Shown here: piece by piece, positions 41,694 to 51,740 of the stretch
Position numbering within the stretch: the stretch's first letter is position 1
How the letters are laid out: every line of letters begins with the position of its first letter
Translations under genes and position numbers: made by a program
The notes under the pieces: model-generated
Told to the model about the DNA's origin: nothing
The model's database searches: none
The model's input: the letters and a program-made list of their open reading frames with translations, nothing else
DNA from: an uncultured SAR86 cluster bacterium
GTDB lineage: Bacteria > Pseudomonadota > Gammaproteobacteria > Magnimaribacterales > AG-339-G14
Direction of reading: 5' to 3'
Assembly: GCA_902522825.1 (NCBI GenBank)
Contig: CABYXE010000001.1
Location: forward strand, 124,001-188,000
DNA: 64,000 bases

Positions 41694-42821
41694 TTATAAG
41701 GAAGAGTATTTTTTTAAGTGATAGTCTGCGTTTCCAAAAATAGTTCTTATAGTAGTTAATCTTTTAAAATAATGGCCAATACTCATTTCTTCTGTAACTC
41801 CCATGCCGCCATGAAGTTGAATTGCTTCTTCGCCTATTAACTTTGCAGCATTCCCTACTTGATATTTCAAAGCTGAAATAGATTTAACTGCGTCATCTGA
41901 TTTATCATTCATTTTTGCCGCAGCCATAAGAAGTAAAGATTTTGTTTGTTCATGCACCATGAAGGTATCTACCATTCTATGCTGAAGTGCCTGAAATTGA
42001 CTAAGAGCTTGGCCAAATTGCTCTCTAGTTTTCGTATATTCTAAAGTTAATTCATTCATTTTTTGCATAATTCCAATAGCCTCAGCAGAGATTGCTAATG
42101 TAGCTAAATTGACAACTTCTTCTATAGTTGAAAAAGCCTTACCTAGATCGCCAAGAAGCGCTTCTTTTGTTAAGACAACATTTTCTAAAGTAAGTTCTGA
42201 TGCTTTTGAACCATCTATATTTGAATAATCCCTTAATGAAACACCCTTGGTATCTCGATCTACAATAAAAAGGCTGATCCCATTTTTATCTAATTGAGAC
42301 CCCGATGTTCTTGCAGAAATAATTAATTTGTCTGCAGCAGGTCCGTTCATTACTACCGATTTGAAGCCGTTTAATTTAAATCCATCTCCATCTTCTTCTG
42401 CCGAAGTAGTAACATCGTTTAAATCAAATCTACTTTGAGGCTCCGAAAAGGCAAAAGCTAACTGCATATCTCCATCTAATAAATTCGGAAGGATGGAGTC
42501 TTTTTGTTCCTTAGTTCCGAGCTTACTTACTAGATTTCCAGAAAGAACAATGTTCGGAATGTAAGGCTCAACAATAAGACCTGTTCCAAAAGCTTCCAAG
42601 ATAATCATTACATCTACAGGACCGCCATTGTAGCCTCCATCTTCCTCAGAAAAAGGCATTGCTAGTAGGCCAAATTGAGAAAAAGTCTTCCAAAAATCTT
42701 TACTGAAACCATCTTCGGATTTGACAAGCTTTTCTCTTACATCAAAAGGGTAGTCTTTTTGAATAAACTGATGAATTAAATCCTGCAGTTGTTTTTGTTC
42801 ATCGGAAATTAAAAAATCCAT
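41694..42821 (-). CDS. Acyl-CoA dehydrogenase
   Basis: MPFSEEDGGYNG, LAFAFSEPQSRFDL, AIQLHGGMGVTEEM. Confidence 0.92.
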   Translation of the reverse strand: MDFLISDEQKQLQDLIHQFIQKDYPFDVREKLVKSEDGFSKDFWKTFSQFGLLAMPFSEEDGGYNGGPVDVMIILEAFGTGLIVEPYIPNIVLSGNLVSKLGTKEQKDSILPNLLDGDMQLAFAFSEPQSRFDLNDVTTSAEEDGDGFKLNGFKSVVMNGPAADKLIISARTSGSQLDKNGISLFIVDRDTKGVSLRDYSNIDGSKASELTLENVVLTKEALLGDLGKAFSTIEEVVNLATLAISAEAIGIMQKMNELTLEYTKTREQFGQALSQFQALQHRMVDTFMVHEQTKSLLLMAAAKMNDKSDDAVKSISALKYQVGNAAKLIGEEAIQLHGGMGVTEEMSIGHYFKRLTTIRTIFGNADYHLKKYSSL

Positions 42822-42838
42822 GATTTTTCCTAAATTGA

Positions 42839-44032
42839 TTAAAGTCCTAAAACAGCTTTTGCTATAACGTTTCTTTGTACTTCGTTACTACCGCCATAAA
42901 TAGACACTTTTCTGTAATTTAAATAATGAGGCATAACGTTAGCTGCAAAGTCAGGACCAATTCTTTTTTCGTTAGATTTTAAGTCTTCTTCACTCATAAA
43001 TGGATGAGCATAATAACCTAGTGCTTCAACGTATAGATCTGACAGTGATTGTTGTAAGTCTGTACCACCAATTTTAAGAATTGATGATTCTGGACCAGGA
43101 TGACCTCCTGCAGAAATAGAAGCTAAAGTTCTAAGTTCCGTAAATTCAGCAGAGAGCAAATCAATCTCGACTTTATTTAATTTATCCATAAATAATTGAT
43201 CATCTTTTAAAAATCCTTCGTTTAAGGGAAGTTCTTCTGAAATTTGTCTTAGTCTTCTAATTTCTCTTTTCAGGTGAGGAATTCCTCCTATACCCGTTCT
43301 TTCATGAGCTAACAGGAACTTCGCGATACTCCAACCTGCTCCTTCTTCACCGATAAGATTTTCTGCAGGAACTTCAACATTATCTAAATAGACCATGTTT
43401 ACTTCGTGTGATCCATCAATTGTTATAATCGGCTTAACTTCTACGCCAGGAGTTTTCATATCGATTAGTAAAAAACTTATTCCTTGCTGTTTTATACCAG
43501 AGGAATCAGTTCTAACTAAACAAAAAATCCAATCTGCATGTTGAGCCATGGTAGTCCATGTTTTAGTACCATTGACTATGTATTTATCACCTTTTTTTTC
43601 TGCTTTTGTTTTCAATGAGGCTAAATCAGACCCTGATCCTGGCTCTGAATATCCTTGACACCACCAAACATTGTTATCTCTTATGTCTGGCAAAAATCTT
43701 TCTTTCTGCTCTTCCGTTCCAAATGTGTAGATTACTGGGGCACACATACTTACTCCAAAAGGCACTATATTAGGAGTGTTAGCTTCAGCTAATTCATTTT
43801 GAAAAATAAATTTTTGAGTGACAGACCAGCCTGATCCACCATGTTCTTCAGGCCAGTTAATAGCAAACCACCCTTTCTTGCTAAGAATCTTCTGCCATGT
43901 GACTATGTCTTCTTTTGATACTGGCGTACCGTTATCCATTTTTTCTTTAATTTCAGACGGATAGTTTTCTTTGATAAATGATCTAACTTCTGACTGAAAT
44001 TTTAAATCTTCTTCTGAAAAAGATAAGTTCAT
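42839..44032 (-). CDS. Acyl-CoA dehydrogenase
   Basis: INWPEEHGGSGWS, WCQGYSEPGSGSDLASLKT, IYGGSNEVQRNVIAKAVLGL. Confidence 0.93.
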   Translation of the reverse strand: MNLSFSEEDLKFQSEVRSFIKENYPSEIKEKMDNGTPVSKEDIVTWQKILSKKGWFAINWPEEHGGSGWSVTQKFIFQNELAEANTPNIVPFGVSMCAPVIYTFGTEEQKERFLPDIRDNNVWWCQGYSEPGSGSDLASLKTKAEKKGDKYIVNGTKTWTTMAQHADWIFCLVRTDSSGIKQQGISFLLIDMKTPGVEVKPIITIDGSHEVNMVYLDNVEVPAENLIGEEGAGWSIAKFLLAHERTGIGGIPHLKREIRRLRQISEELPLNEGFLKDDQLFMDKLNKVEIDLLSAEFTELRTLASISAGGHPGPESSILKIGGTDLQQSLSDLYVEALGYYAHPFMSEEDLKSNEKRIGPDFAANVMPHYLNYRKVSIYGGSNEVQRNVIAKAVLGL

Positions 44033-44119
44033 AATAATCCTCTATAAAGTATTTGATTTGTCTCTGAGGTAGGTATTATACACACAGATTTAAACTTCAA
44101 AAAGTGTAAACACACTCAT

Positions 44120-47056
44120 ATGCATAGAATTTTAGGACATCAAAAATCTTTAGTAATTTGTGAAAATCAATTTTTTTTAAATAATTTTATTGATTTCCTT
44201 AACAAAGAAGAAATACAAAATTACTGCGTATTAAACGATCTCGAAGTACTCCCATATGATTTATTTTCACCACATCAAGAGAAGTTATCTTCACGTCTTG
44301 ATGCAATGATAAGAATATCAAATGAAGATAACATCATTGTTCTTTCAACCATAAATTCTTTAATACAGCCTTATTTTGATAAAAAATGTTTCAATAATTT
44401 TTCTTATGAATTTTGTGAAGGAGAAAATTTAGACAGAAATCAACTAATTCATTCTTTGAGTAAATCTGGATACAAAGCAAGCGAAATAGTATCTGAAAGA
44501 TCTGAATATGCTATCCGAGGATCAGTTATAGACATATTTCCTGCAAATTCAAATTTACCTCTGAGAATAGATCTAGATGATGAAAAAATTGAATCAATTA
44601 GAGTGTTTGATAAAGATTCTCAAATTTCCTTTAAAACCATAAGTAAATACAAATGTAGATCTAGCAAAGGTTTTGAGCTGGACAAGGATTCGATTGCTTT
44701 ATTTAAAAAAAACTGGAGACAAGAGTTTGCAGAAGATGGAAGTTTTTTTGACCAAGTAAGTAAAGGCTATTTCCCCGATGGAATTGAATCTTATTTTCCA
44801 TTGTTTTATGAAAAAAAACCCTCCTTTAACGACTTTTTTTCTTCTTTTTCTAAATTTTCATACGGAAAAGTTGAAGTAAGCGCTGAAAAATATTGGAACT
44901 TAATTAAAAGAAGATTTGAAGACTTTATATCTGATGAGAATCGTCCTCCCCTAAAACCCGAAATTCTTTACAATAATCCAAAAGAAATTTTAGAAGAATT
45001 AGAAGTTTTACCGGTAAAAGAAATAAAAAATGTTTCTTTTGAAGAGGTTCAAAATAAAGAACCAGAGGAGAATATAGATAAAAAACAGACATCTATTGAA
45101 GACTTTTATGAATTTACAATCGATAAAAAAATTGTCCACTCAAATTACGGCATTGGTATATATAGAGGTTTAAAAAATTTAAATAATACGGAATGTTTTG
45201 TAATTGAATACGAAGGAGAGGAAATTTTATACATTCCCGTGGACTCAATGAATGTACTTAGTCCTTACGTAGGAAATCAAGACATTAAACTAGATTCTTT
45301 AAGCAAAAATAATTGGAAAATTAAAAAAGAAAAGTCTGAAAAAAAAGCATACGATATTGCAACTGAGTTATTAGAAGCCGAAGCAAAAAGAAAAATTGAA
45401 GAGTCAGAGAGATTAGAAATATTAGATGAAACTAAGTATCAAATTTTCAAGAACGGCTTTGGGTTTAAAGAAACAAATGATCAAAACACTACAATCCTAC
45501 AAGTCATTAATGATTTAAACGTAACTAAACCTCAAGATCGCCTAATTTGCGGCGAAGTTGGGTTCGGAAAAACAGAGATCGCTTTGAGAGCATCCTTTAT
45601 TTGTACAGAAAATTTAAAACAAGTATGCATTCTTGCACCAACAACACTCTTGGCAAGACAACACTTTGAATTATTTAAAGAAAGATTTAAACAATTTGAT
45701 GTAAAAGTAGAATTTTTATCAAGAGAAAGAACTCAAAAAGAAAAAAAAGAAATTATTGAAGATCTAAAAAATGGAAATATTTCGATAATTATTGGAACAC
45801 ACTCTTTACTAAGTGATTCCATATCTTTTGCTGATCTTGGATTGCTTGTAATTGATGAAGAGCATAGATTCGGAGTTAGGCAAAAAGAAAAACTTAGAAC
45901 TTTGAGAAAAGGAATTAATGTAATTTATCTTTCTGCTACACCCATTCCTAGGTCTTTAAATTTAGCTTTATCTAAAGTAAGAGATATTTCTATTATTTCT
46001 TCTCCACCGCCAGGCAGAAAGGCCGTAGAAACTATAGTTTCTAGATATTCAAATGCTTTAATTAAAGAAGCATTAGAAAGAGAATTTCACAGATCTGGAC
46101 AATCTTTTTATTTATTGAATAGTGTGTCAAATCTTGATTTTAAGGCAAAAGATATTAGAAAAATGCTCCCGGATGCAAAAGTTACAATTGCTCATGGTCA
46201 AATGTCTCCAAAAGATTTAAAAGAGACTATGATTAAATTCCATAACAAAGAAATAGATATATTGGTTTGCACCACAATTATTGAAAGTGGTCTAGATATT
46301 CCGAACGCTAATACGCTAATAGTAGAAAGTACTGAAAATTTTGGACTATCTCAGCTTCATCAAATTAGGGGAAGAGTTGGACGATCTAAAAGACAGGCGT
46401 ATGCCTATTTTTTAACATCAGAAGAGAAAAATCTGACAAAAAATGCCGTCTCTAGAATTGAGGCTCTTAAGTTTGGAGATTCGCTTAATTCTGGATTTAA
46501 CTTAGCTATGCGAGATCTTGAAATAAGAGGAGCAGGAGAAATATTAGGCGAAAAACAAAGTGGTGTAATTGATTTTGTTGGATTAACTTTGTTTACTTCT
46601 TTAATAGATAAATCAATAAAATTGTTGAAAGGAGATCTTGAAACCAGTCTGGATGAAATTGAAATAAAATTAGGTGTAAACGGATACATTACAGAAGAAT
46701 CAATACCTCAACCCGAAGTAAGATTGTCTTTGTATAAAAAAATATCTTCTTTCGAAAAGGAAGAAGATTTATTTAATATTAAAAAAGAATTAGAGGATAG
46801 ATTTGGAAAACTTCCAAAAGAAACCGAAAATTTAATTAAATTTGCAAGAATAAGAATTTTAAGTAGCAAATTATTAATCAATAAAATATTATCTGAACAA
46901 GATAGAATATATCTTTTTATAGATTTAAATAGCCCGCTCAAGCCGGAAAATTCAAAATTAGAAAAAATATTTCTCAACTATTCTTATAAAGAAATGGATA
47001 AAATAGACTTTGTCTTAGATAAATTAATTGCATTCAATGAACAGAATAATTCTTAA
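44120..47056 (+). CDS. mfd: Transcription-repair coupling factor, short form
   Basis: VLPYDLFSPHQEKLSSRL, VHSNYGIGIYRG RID, GEVGFGKTEIALRA, DEEHRFGVRQKEK, TRG region; 978 aa. Confidence 0.95.
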   Translation: MHRILGHQKSLVICENQFFLNNFIDFLNKEEIQNYCVLNDLEVLPYDLFSPHQEKLSSRLDAMIRISNEDNIIVLSTINSLIQPYFDKKCFNNFSYEFCEGENLDRNQLIHSLSKSGYKASEIVSERSEYAIRGSVIDIFPANSNLPLRIDLDDEKIESIRVFDKDSQISFKTISKYKCRSSKGFELDKDSIALFKKNWRQEFAEDGSFFDQVSKGYFPDGIESYFPLFYEKKPSFNDFFSSFSKFSYGKVEVSAEKYWNLIKRRFEDFISDENRPPLKPEILYNNPKEILEELEVLPVKEIKNVSFEEVQNKEPEENIDKKQTSIEDFYEFTIDKKIVHSNYGIGIYRGLKNLNNTECFVIEYEGEEILYIPVDSMNVLSPYVGNQDIKLDSLSKNNWKIKKEKSEKKAYDIATELLEAEAKRKIEESERLEILDETKYQIFKNGFGFKETNDQNTTILQVINDLNVTKPQDRLICGEVGFGKTEIALRASFICTENLKQVCILAPTTLLARQHFELFKERFKQFDVKVEFLSRERTQKEKKEIIEDLKNGNISIIIGTHSLLSDSISFADLGLLVIDEEHRFGVRQKEKLRTLRKGINVIYLSATPIPRSLNLALSKVRDISIISSPPPGRKAVETIVSRYSNALIKEALEREFHRSGQSFYLLNSVSNLDFKAKDIRKMLPDAKVTIAHGQMSPKDLKETMIKFHNKEIDILVCTTIIESGLDIPNANTLIVESTENFGLSQLHQIRGRVGRSKRQAYAYFLTSEEKNLTKNAVSRIEALKFGDSLNSGFNLAMRDLEIRGAGEILGEKQSGVIDFVGLTLFTSLIDKSIKLLKGDLETSLDEIEIKLGVNGYITEESIPQPEVRLSLYKKISSFEKEEDLFNIKKELEDRFGKLPKETENLIKFARIRILSSKLLINKILSEQDRIYLFIDLNSPLKPENSKLEKIFLNYSYKEMDKIDFVLDKLIAFNEQNNS

Positions 47057-47843
47057 AATATTTTTTGCCCTTTGCTACCTTATTTATTCAAGTCTATCTA
47101 TTTCAAATGAAAATATTTACAGGATTGATTATATTATTTTTAAATATTTACCTGATATTGCCTCTAATGAAAAATTTGTTGCTCCTGAAATAAAACTTTC
47201 AGAAGAATTAATAAATATTACTGCTCTTCAATATCCTGAGTTTAAAAAGCCGGATTCTTTGGTTAATAATTTTCCCTATCAAGAATTATTCCAAGATATT
47301 TCAGTTTCAAGAATCGTAGATAGTTCAAACGAAGAAAATGAAAACAAAGAGGAGAAGGTAATGATGTCAAAAAATCAACTTTTCTTTCAGAATGATTCAG
47401 GAGTTGATTTTTCTATGGAAGAAATTATTCAAAAGTTAAAAAGAAGTAAGAATTATAGAGTAATTGGAAAAAATTCTTGGTTTCAAGAAGTAAAAAATGA
47501 AGTTTTGGCTCCGTCTGTTTTTGTACAGACTAAAATTGATAACGGAAATATGGTTTTTGGAGAAATTAAAGTTTATAAAAAAAGGTTTTTACACGTGGAC
47601 TTAAATCTATATTTTGGGAAAGAGTCTTCTGATTCTGTTAATTTTGAAAAAGAAATTGAATTGAAAGAACTTGGTAAAAATAGCGAATTCAAATCAACCA
47701 AACTTAATCTTTTTGAGAACTTAAATTTAAATTTTTTATATCAAATTAACCACTCGAGAAAAGTAAGATCTAGAGAAGTTCATTATGTAGATCATCCAAA
47801 GTTTGGGGTGTTATTTGAAATAAATCCTATTACGAGTAATTAG
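47037..47843 (+). CDS. CsiV-like periplasmic protein
   Basis: Signal peptide then YRIDYIIFKYLP, 'QTKIDNGNMVFGEIKVYKKRFLHVDLNLYF', 'RKVRSREVHYVDHPKFGVLFEI'; immediately downstream of mfd. Confidence 0.75.
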   Translation: MNRIILKIFFALCYLIYSSLSISNENIYRIDYIIFKYLPDIASNEKFVAPEIKLSEELINITALQYPEFKKPDSLVNNFPYQELFQDISVSRIVDSSNEENENKEEKVMMSKNQLFFQNDSGVDFSMEEIIQKLKRSKNYRVIGKNSWFQEVKNEVLAPSVFVQTKIDNGNMVFGEIKVYKKRFLHVDLNLYFGKESSDSVNFEKEIELKELGKNSEFKSTKLNLFENLNLNFLYQINHSRKVRSREVHYVDHPKFGVLFEINPITSN

Positions 47844-49245
47844 ATTTTTTCTCTCTATAATGATCTAAGAGCTTTTCTAAAATTTCTACATCTTCCTCAT
47901 TATTATTTTCAGCAAGCATTGTCTCTGCTTCAACAATAGCTTGATCTAAAGTCTGTCCTCTATCCTTAAGCCACGGCCCTTTAGAAAAAAGTCTTGTTTT
48001 TACAAAAGACTGAAATCTTTCAATCATTTCATCAGATGCGAATTCAGGTTTTTGATAACAGACAATCCTCTCAGCTAATTCTCTATATCTTTCATCTTCA
48101 AAACCTTCGATTAATTTAACTTTCTCAGCCCAAGGTGCTAATTCGAACCTATCTCTCCACAATTTGTCAGCCTCTGAGGGAAAGCCATCATATATTCTTT
48201 GTTCTACAATTTCTTGTGCCGGCCAATTGAATTGATTATCGCCTAGAATATTAGAAACCCTCTCTTGGAAATCAATATTTTCTCTTATCAATTTAGCTCT
48301 TTCTTCAAGTTGTTTTTCAGGTACATCTAGAAAGCTGGATAAGTTAGGAATTTTTTTTGAGTTTATTAACGGTATAGTTTTATTGATAGCAATTTTTTTA
48401 AATGCTCCAGATCTACCAAACTGCCCTTTAAGTTCGGAATCTTTCATTTCGAATAACTCTTTAGGGTCAAAATATAAATCTGCAAGAATTATTTCATTCT
48501 TATTATTTGGATTTTGGCCGCAAGGTACAACTGGGTAAGTAAATTTTTTACCTCCATACAATTCACCTTGCATGCAAAAAGGTTCGGAGTTTAGAAGTTC
48601 AATGCAGCCTGCTTTTGAAGAAGCTAATACAGCTGAATTCCAAACTTCAGGAATTTTTTCTTTTATAACTCTCAAAAGATTGATCATCAAATAACAATCA
48701 ACTACAGCATCATGAGCATTTTGAGCAGAAATTCCATTTTTTTCTGCAAGAAGCTCTAATTTATATTTTATTTTTCCGTCATCGTCAGTTGGGAAATTAA
48801 TTTGATCTGAGTAAAAATTGGCAATGATCATCATTATGACCATTAAATCTATTCGATTTGCTCCATTTGTATTTGTCATATAGGGATCATAGAGATTCCA
48901 ATAAAATTGTCTCCTAAACAGCTCTTCATCAAATTTCATTCCATTGTAGGTAACATGAATCAAATTCTTTTCTTTACTCCATTCTGACCATTTATCTTTC
49001 AAAATCGTCATCATGTCATGATGAGACATATTATTATCAAGACTATCGATTTGTTTGTGAACTTTGTATGCACCAACAGTCGGAACGACCCAAGGCAGTA
49101 CCTTAGAAGAAATATCTAGTTCTTCCAAAACCTCGAAGTTTTCATCGCTTAAAACAGAGCCGATTTGGATAATTTGAGAAAACCAAGTATTTAAACCTGT
49201 GGTTTCTGTGTCATTAAAAACGTAAAGCTTATTGTCTTCACTCAT
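47830..49245 (-). CDS. sbcB: Exodeoxyribonuclease I
   Basis: YVFNDTETTGLNTWFSQIIQIGSVL, HVTYNGMKFDEELFRRQF, NAHDAVVDC. Confidence 0.95.
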   Translation of the reverse strand: MSEDNKLYVFNDTETTGLNTWFSQIIQIGSVLSDENFEVLEELDISSKVLPWVVPTVGAYKVHKQIDSLDNNMSHHDMMTILKDKWSEWSKEKNLIHVTYNGMKFDEELFRRQFYWNLYDPYMTNTNGANRIDLMVIMMIIANFYSDQINFPTDDDGKIKYKLELLAEKNGISAQNAHDAVVDCYLMINLLRVIKEKIPEVWNSAVLASSKAGCIELLNSEPFCMQGELYGGKKFTYPVVPCGQNPNNKNEIILADLYFDPKELFEMKDSELKGQFGRSGAFKKIAINKTIPLINSKKIPNLSSFLDVPEKQLEERAKLIRENIDFQERVSNILGDNQFNWPAQEIVEQRIYDGFPSEADKLWRDRFELAPWAEKVKLIEGFEDERYRELAERIVCYQKPEFASDEMIERFQSFVKTRLFSKGPWLKDRGQTLDQAIVEAETMLAENNNEEDVEILEKLLDHYREKKSNYS

Positions 49246-49289
49246 TTATATATTATATAAAAAAAAGCGACGGATAATGTCTTTAAAAA

Positions 49290-49892
49290 TTATTTATAGT
49301 ATGCGTTTTCTCTTTGGGAATGATCAGTGGAGTCAACAATTTCAGTAAGCTCAGGAATATTGTCTTTAAGAGTTTTTTCAACTCCATCTTTAAGAGTTAA
49401 ATCAACCATTCCGCAACCCTGACAACCTCCACCAAATTTGAGTACAGCTTTAGAGTTTTCAATAACTTCTACTAAATGCACTTCACCGCCATGTGACGCT
49501 AAAGAAGGATTTACCTCGCTATAAAGAAAGTAATTTATTTTTTCTTCGATAGAGCTATCTTCTTTTAAATTTGGTGTTTTTGCATTTGGAGCTCTAATTG
49601 TTAATTGTCCACCAAATTTATCTGGATTGTAATCAACCTTGGTATCTTCTAAAAAAGGTAAGCTGGCATTTTCTAAATAAACTTTTATCTTTTTAAGCTC
49701 TAAAAGCTTATCGTCATCTTCTTGCTCGCCATCTTTGCAATAAACAATGCAAGTTTCTGCATTAGGCATTCCTGGATCTGTTACAAATATTTTAATATTT
49801 ATATTATCTTCTTCTTGTTTAGCGAGTAGATCAGCTAAATATTCTTCAGCTGATTCAGAAATAGAGATATCTGGGAGAGTTATATTTTCGAT
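49290..49892 (-). CDS. nfuA: Fe-S biogenesis protein NfuA; 5' end extended past the first ATG (49769), start codon non-canonical or uncertain
   Basis: Hand extension gives ...[45 protein letters not shown] (A-type domain), C-terminal [16 protein letters not shown]. No ATG/GTG/TTG/CTG between the in-frame TGA (49911-49913) and the ATG at 49769. Confidence 0.85.
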   Translation of the reverse strand: MENITLPDISISESAEEYLADLLAKQEEDNINIKIFVTDPGMPNAETCIVYCKDGEQEDDDKLLELKKIKVYLENASLPFLEDTKVDYNPDKFGGQLTIRAPNAKTPNLKEDSSIEEKINYFLYSEVNPSLASHGGEVHLVEVIENSKAVLKFGGGCQGCGMVDLTLKDGVEKTLKDNIPELTEIVDSTDHSQRENAYYK

Positions 49893-50809
49893 TCTAACTC
49901 CGGCATCGCTTCAAAGAGATCGGCAACCAAACCATAATCTGCAACCTGAAATATCGGTGCATCTTCATCTTTGTTAATTGCCACGATGACTTTACTATCT
50001 TTCATTCCAGCAAGGTGTTGAATGGCTCCTGATATTCCAACAGCAATATATAAATCTGGCGCAACTATTTTTCCAGTTTGGCCTACTTGATAATCGTTAG
50101 GAACAAATCCAGAATCTACAGCAGCTCTTGAAGCTCCAATTGCTGCACCTAATTTATCGGCAATTCCTTCCAAAATCGAAAAGTTATCCCCGTTTTGCAT
50201 TCCTCGTCCTCCAGAGATAATAACATCTGCAGCCGTTAATTCAGGTCTGTCTGATTCAGCAATTTCTTCTTTGACAAATTTTGAAATTCCAGCATCGTTA
50301 ATTTCTTCAAGAGTCAGTATTTCTGCAGAGCCGCTTGCTGCATCAGCAGCATCGAAGCCGGTTGTTCTTACAGTAATAATCTTCTTAGCGTCATTGCTTT
50401 TCACAGTTGCAATGCAATTCCCAGCATATATGGGTCTTTGAAAAGTATCAGAACTTTCTATCGCTGAGATATCTGAAATTTGACTTACATCTTGCAAAGC
50501 CGCAACTCTTGGCATGACGTTTTTACCATTAGTAGTTGTTGGAGCCAGAATAAAATCATAATCTCCTGAAATATTAGAAACTAAGGTAGCAATATTTTCA
50601 GCTAAAAAGTTTTCATAAGCGTCTGATTCAACTAAAAGCACTTTTGCAACTCCAGAAATTTTAGCAGCTTCTTCAGCTACAACTGAACAACCGTTTCCGG
50701 CAATTAAAATATGTATGTCTTGATCTAATTCAAGTGCTGCAGTTACTGTATTTAAAGTAACTGGTTTTAACTCTTGATTATTATGTTCTGCTACTACTAG
50801 TGCTGTCAT
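49880..50809 (-). CDS. etfA: Electron transfer flavoprotein alpha subunit
   Basis: [59 protein letters not shown]. Confidence 0.97.
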   Translation of the reverse strand: MTALVVAEHNNQELKPVTLNTVTAALELDQDIHILIAGNGCSVVAEEAAKISGVAKVLLVESDAYENFLAENIATLVSNISGDYDFILAPTTTNGKNVMPRVAALQDVSQISDISAIESSDTFQRPIYAGNCIATVKSNDAKKIITVRTTGFDAADAASGSAEILTLEEINDAGISKFVKEEIAESDRPELTAADVIISGGRGMQNGDNFSILEGIADKLGAAIGASRAAVDSGFVPNDYQVGQTGKIVAPDLYIAVGISGAIQHLAGMKDSKVIVAINKDEDAPIFQVADYGLVADLFEAMPELESKI

Positions 50810-51558
50810 GAAATCACCTTTGCTTCGTTTTTAAGTTTATCTATCAATTCGTCTACCGTTTCAACAATGACTCCAGCTTCTCTTGTTGCTGGTAATGAAA
50901 CCTTTAAAGTTTCTAATCTTGGAGAAATATCAATTCCTAAATCTGAGGCGGGAATGACTTCTAATGGCTTAGATTTAGCCTTCATAATATTAGGCAAAGA
51001 TGCATATCTTGGCTCATTAAGCCTTAAATCAGATGTTACTATCGCCGGCAAATTTATATCTAAAGTTTGTAGGCCACCGTCAATTTCTCTTGTTACAGAC
51101 AAACTATCTCCTTCCAAGTTAACCTCAGATGCAAAAGTTGCTTGAGAAAACCCAGTTAGTGCTCCAAGCATCTGTCCTGTTTGATTGTTATCACCATCTA
51201 TGGCTTGTTTACCTAGTATTATTAAACTTGGGGATTCTTTATCAACAACAGATTTTAATAACTTTGAAATTCCCAAAGGTTCCACTTCGACATCAGTTTC
51301 AATCAAAATAGCTCGATCGGCTCCCAAAGCAAGAGCAGTTCTAAGTTGTTCTTGAGATAAATTTGAGCCAACAGTTACAGCAATAATTTCTTCAGCTTTA
51401 CCAGCTTCTTTCAGCCTTACAGCTTCTTCAATAGCAATTTCACAAAATGGATTCATCGCCATTTTGACATTATTTAGATCTACCCCAGATTCATCTGGTT
51501 TAGGTCTTACTTTTACGTTGTAATCTACAACTCTTTTTATTGGTACTAAAATTTTCAT
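50806..51558 (-). CDS. etfB: Electron transfer flavoprotein beta subunit
   Basis: [52 protein letters not shown]. Confidence 0.97.
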   Translation of the reverse strand: MKILVPIKRVVDYNVKVRPKPDESGVDLNNVKMAMNPFCEIAIEEAVRLKEAGKAEEIIAVTVGSNLSQEQLRTALALGADRAILIETDVEVEPLGISKLLKSVVDKESPSLIILGKQAIDGDNNQTGQMLGALTGFSQATFASEVNLEGDSLSVTREIDGGLQTLDINLPAIVTSDLRLNEPRYASLPNIMKAKSKPLEVIPASDLGIDISPRLETLKVSLPATREAGVIVETVDELIDKLKNEAKVIS

Positions 51559-51740
51559 ATAATTTTTTGGTTAATAGCCTTAATACGTCGCCATTTTAAT
51601 TGATATCAGTTATTCAAGCAAAGACTTGAAGGCATAAGTTTATATAAATATTGTAAAAAAAAGCTTAAAAAAAGCATTTTTTTATGCTTATTTGATATAA
51701 AACAACTTGATTATTTGTTTTTAAACTACAATATACATAA

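Noticed and set aside
44033-44119. Divergent promoter-like elements between acyl-CoA dehydrogenase and mfd (e.g. TTGAAG-N16-TAATAC on minus strand)
   Set aside because: AT-rich background makes -35/-10 matches unreliable without transcript data.
51129-51311. 60-aa and 92-aa + strand ORFs inside etfB
   Set aside because: Antisense frames of conserved etfB.
51672-51689. AAGCAT-TTTTTT-ATGCTT inverted repeat in the etfB/ETF-QO divergent intergenic region
   Set aside because: Short AT-rich hairpin upstream of both genes; could be terminator-like or chance, no further support.
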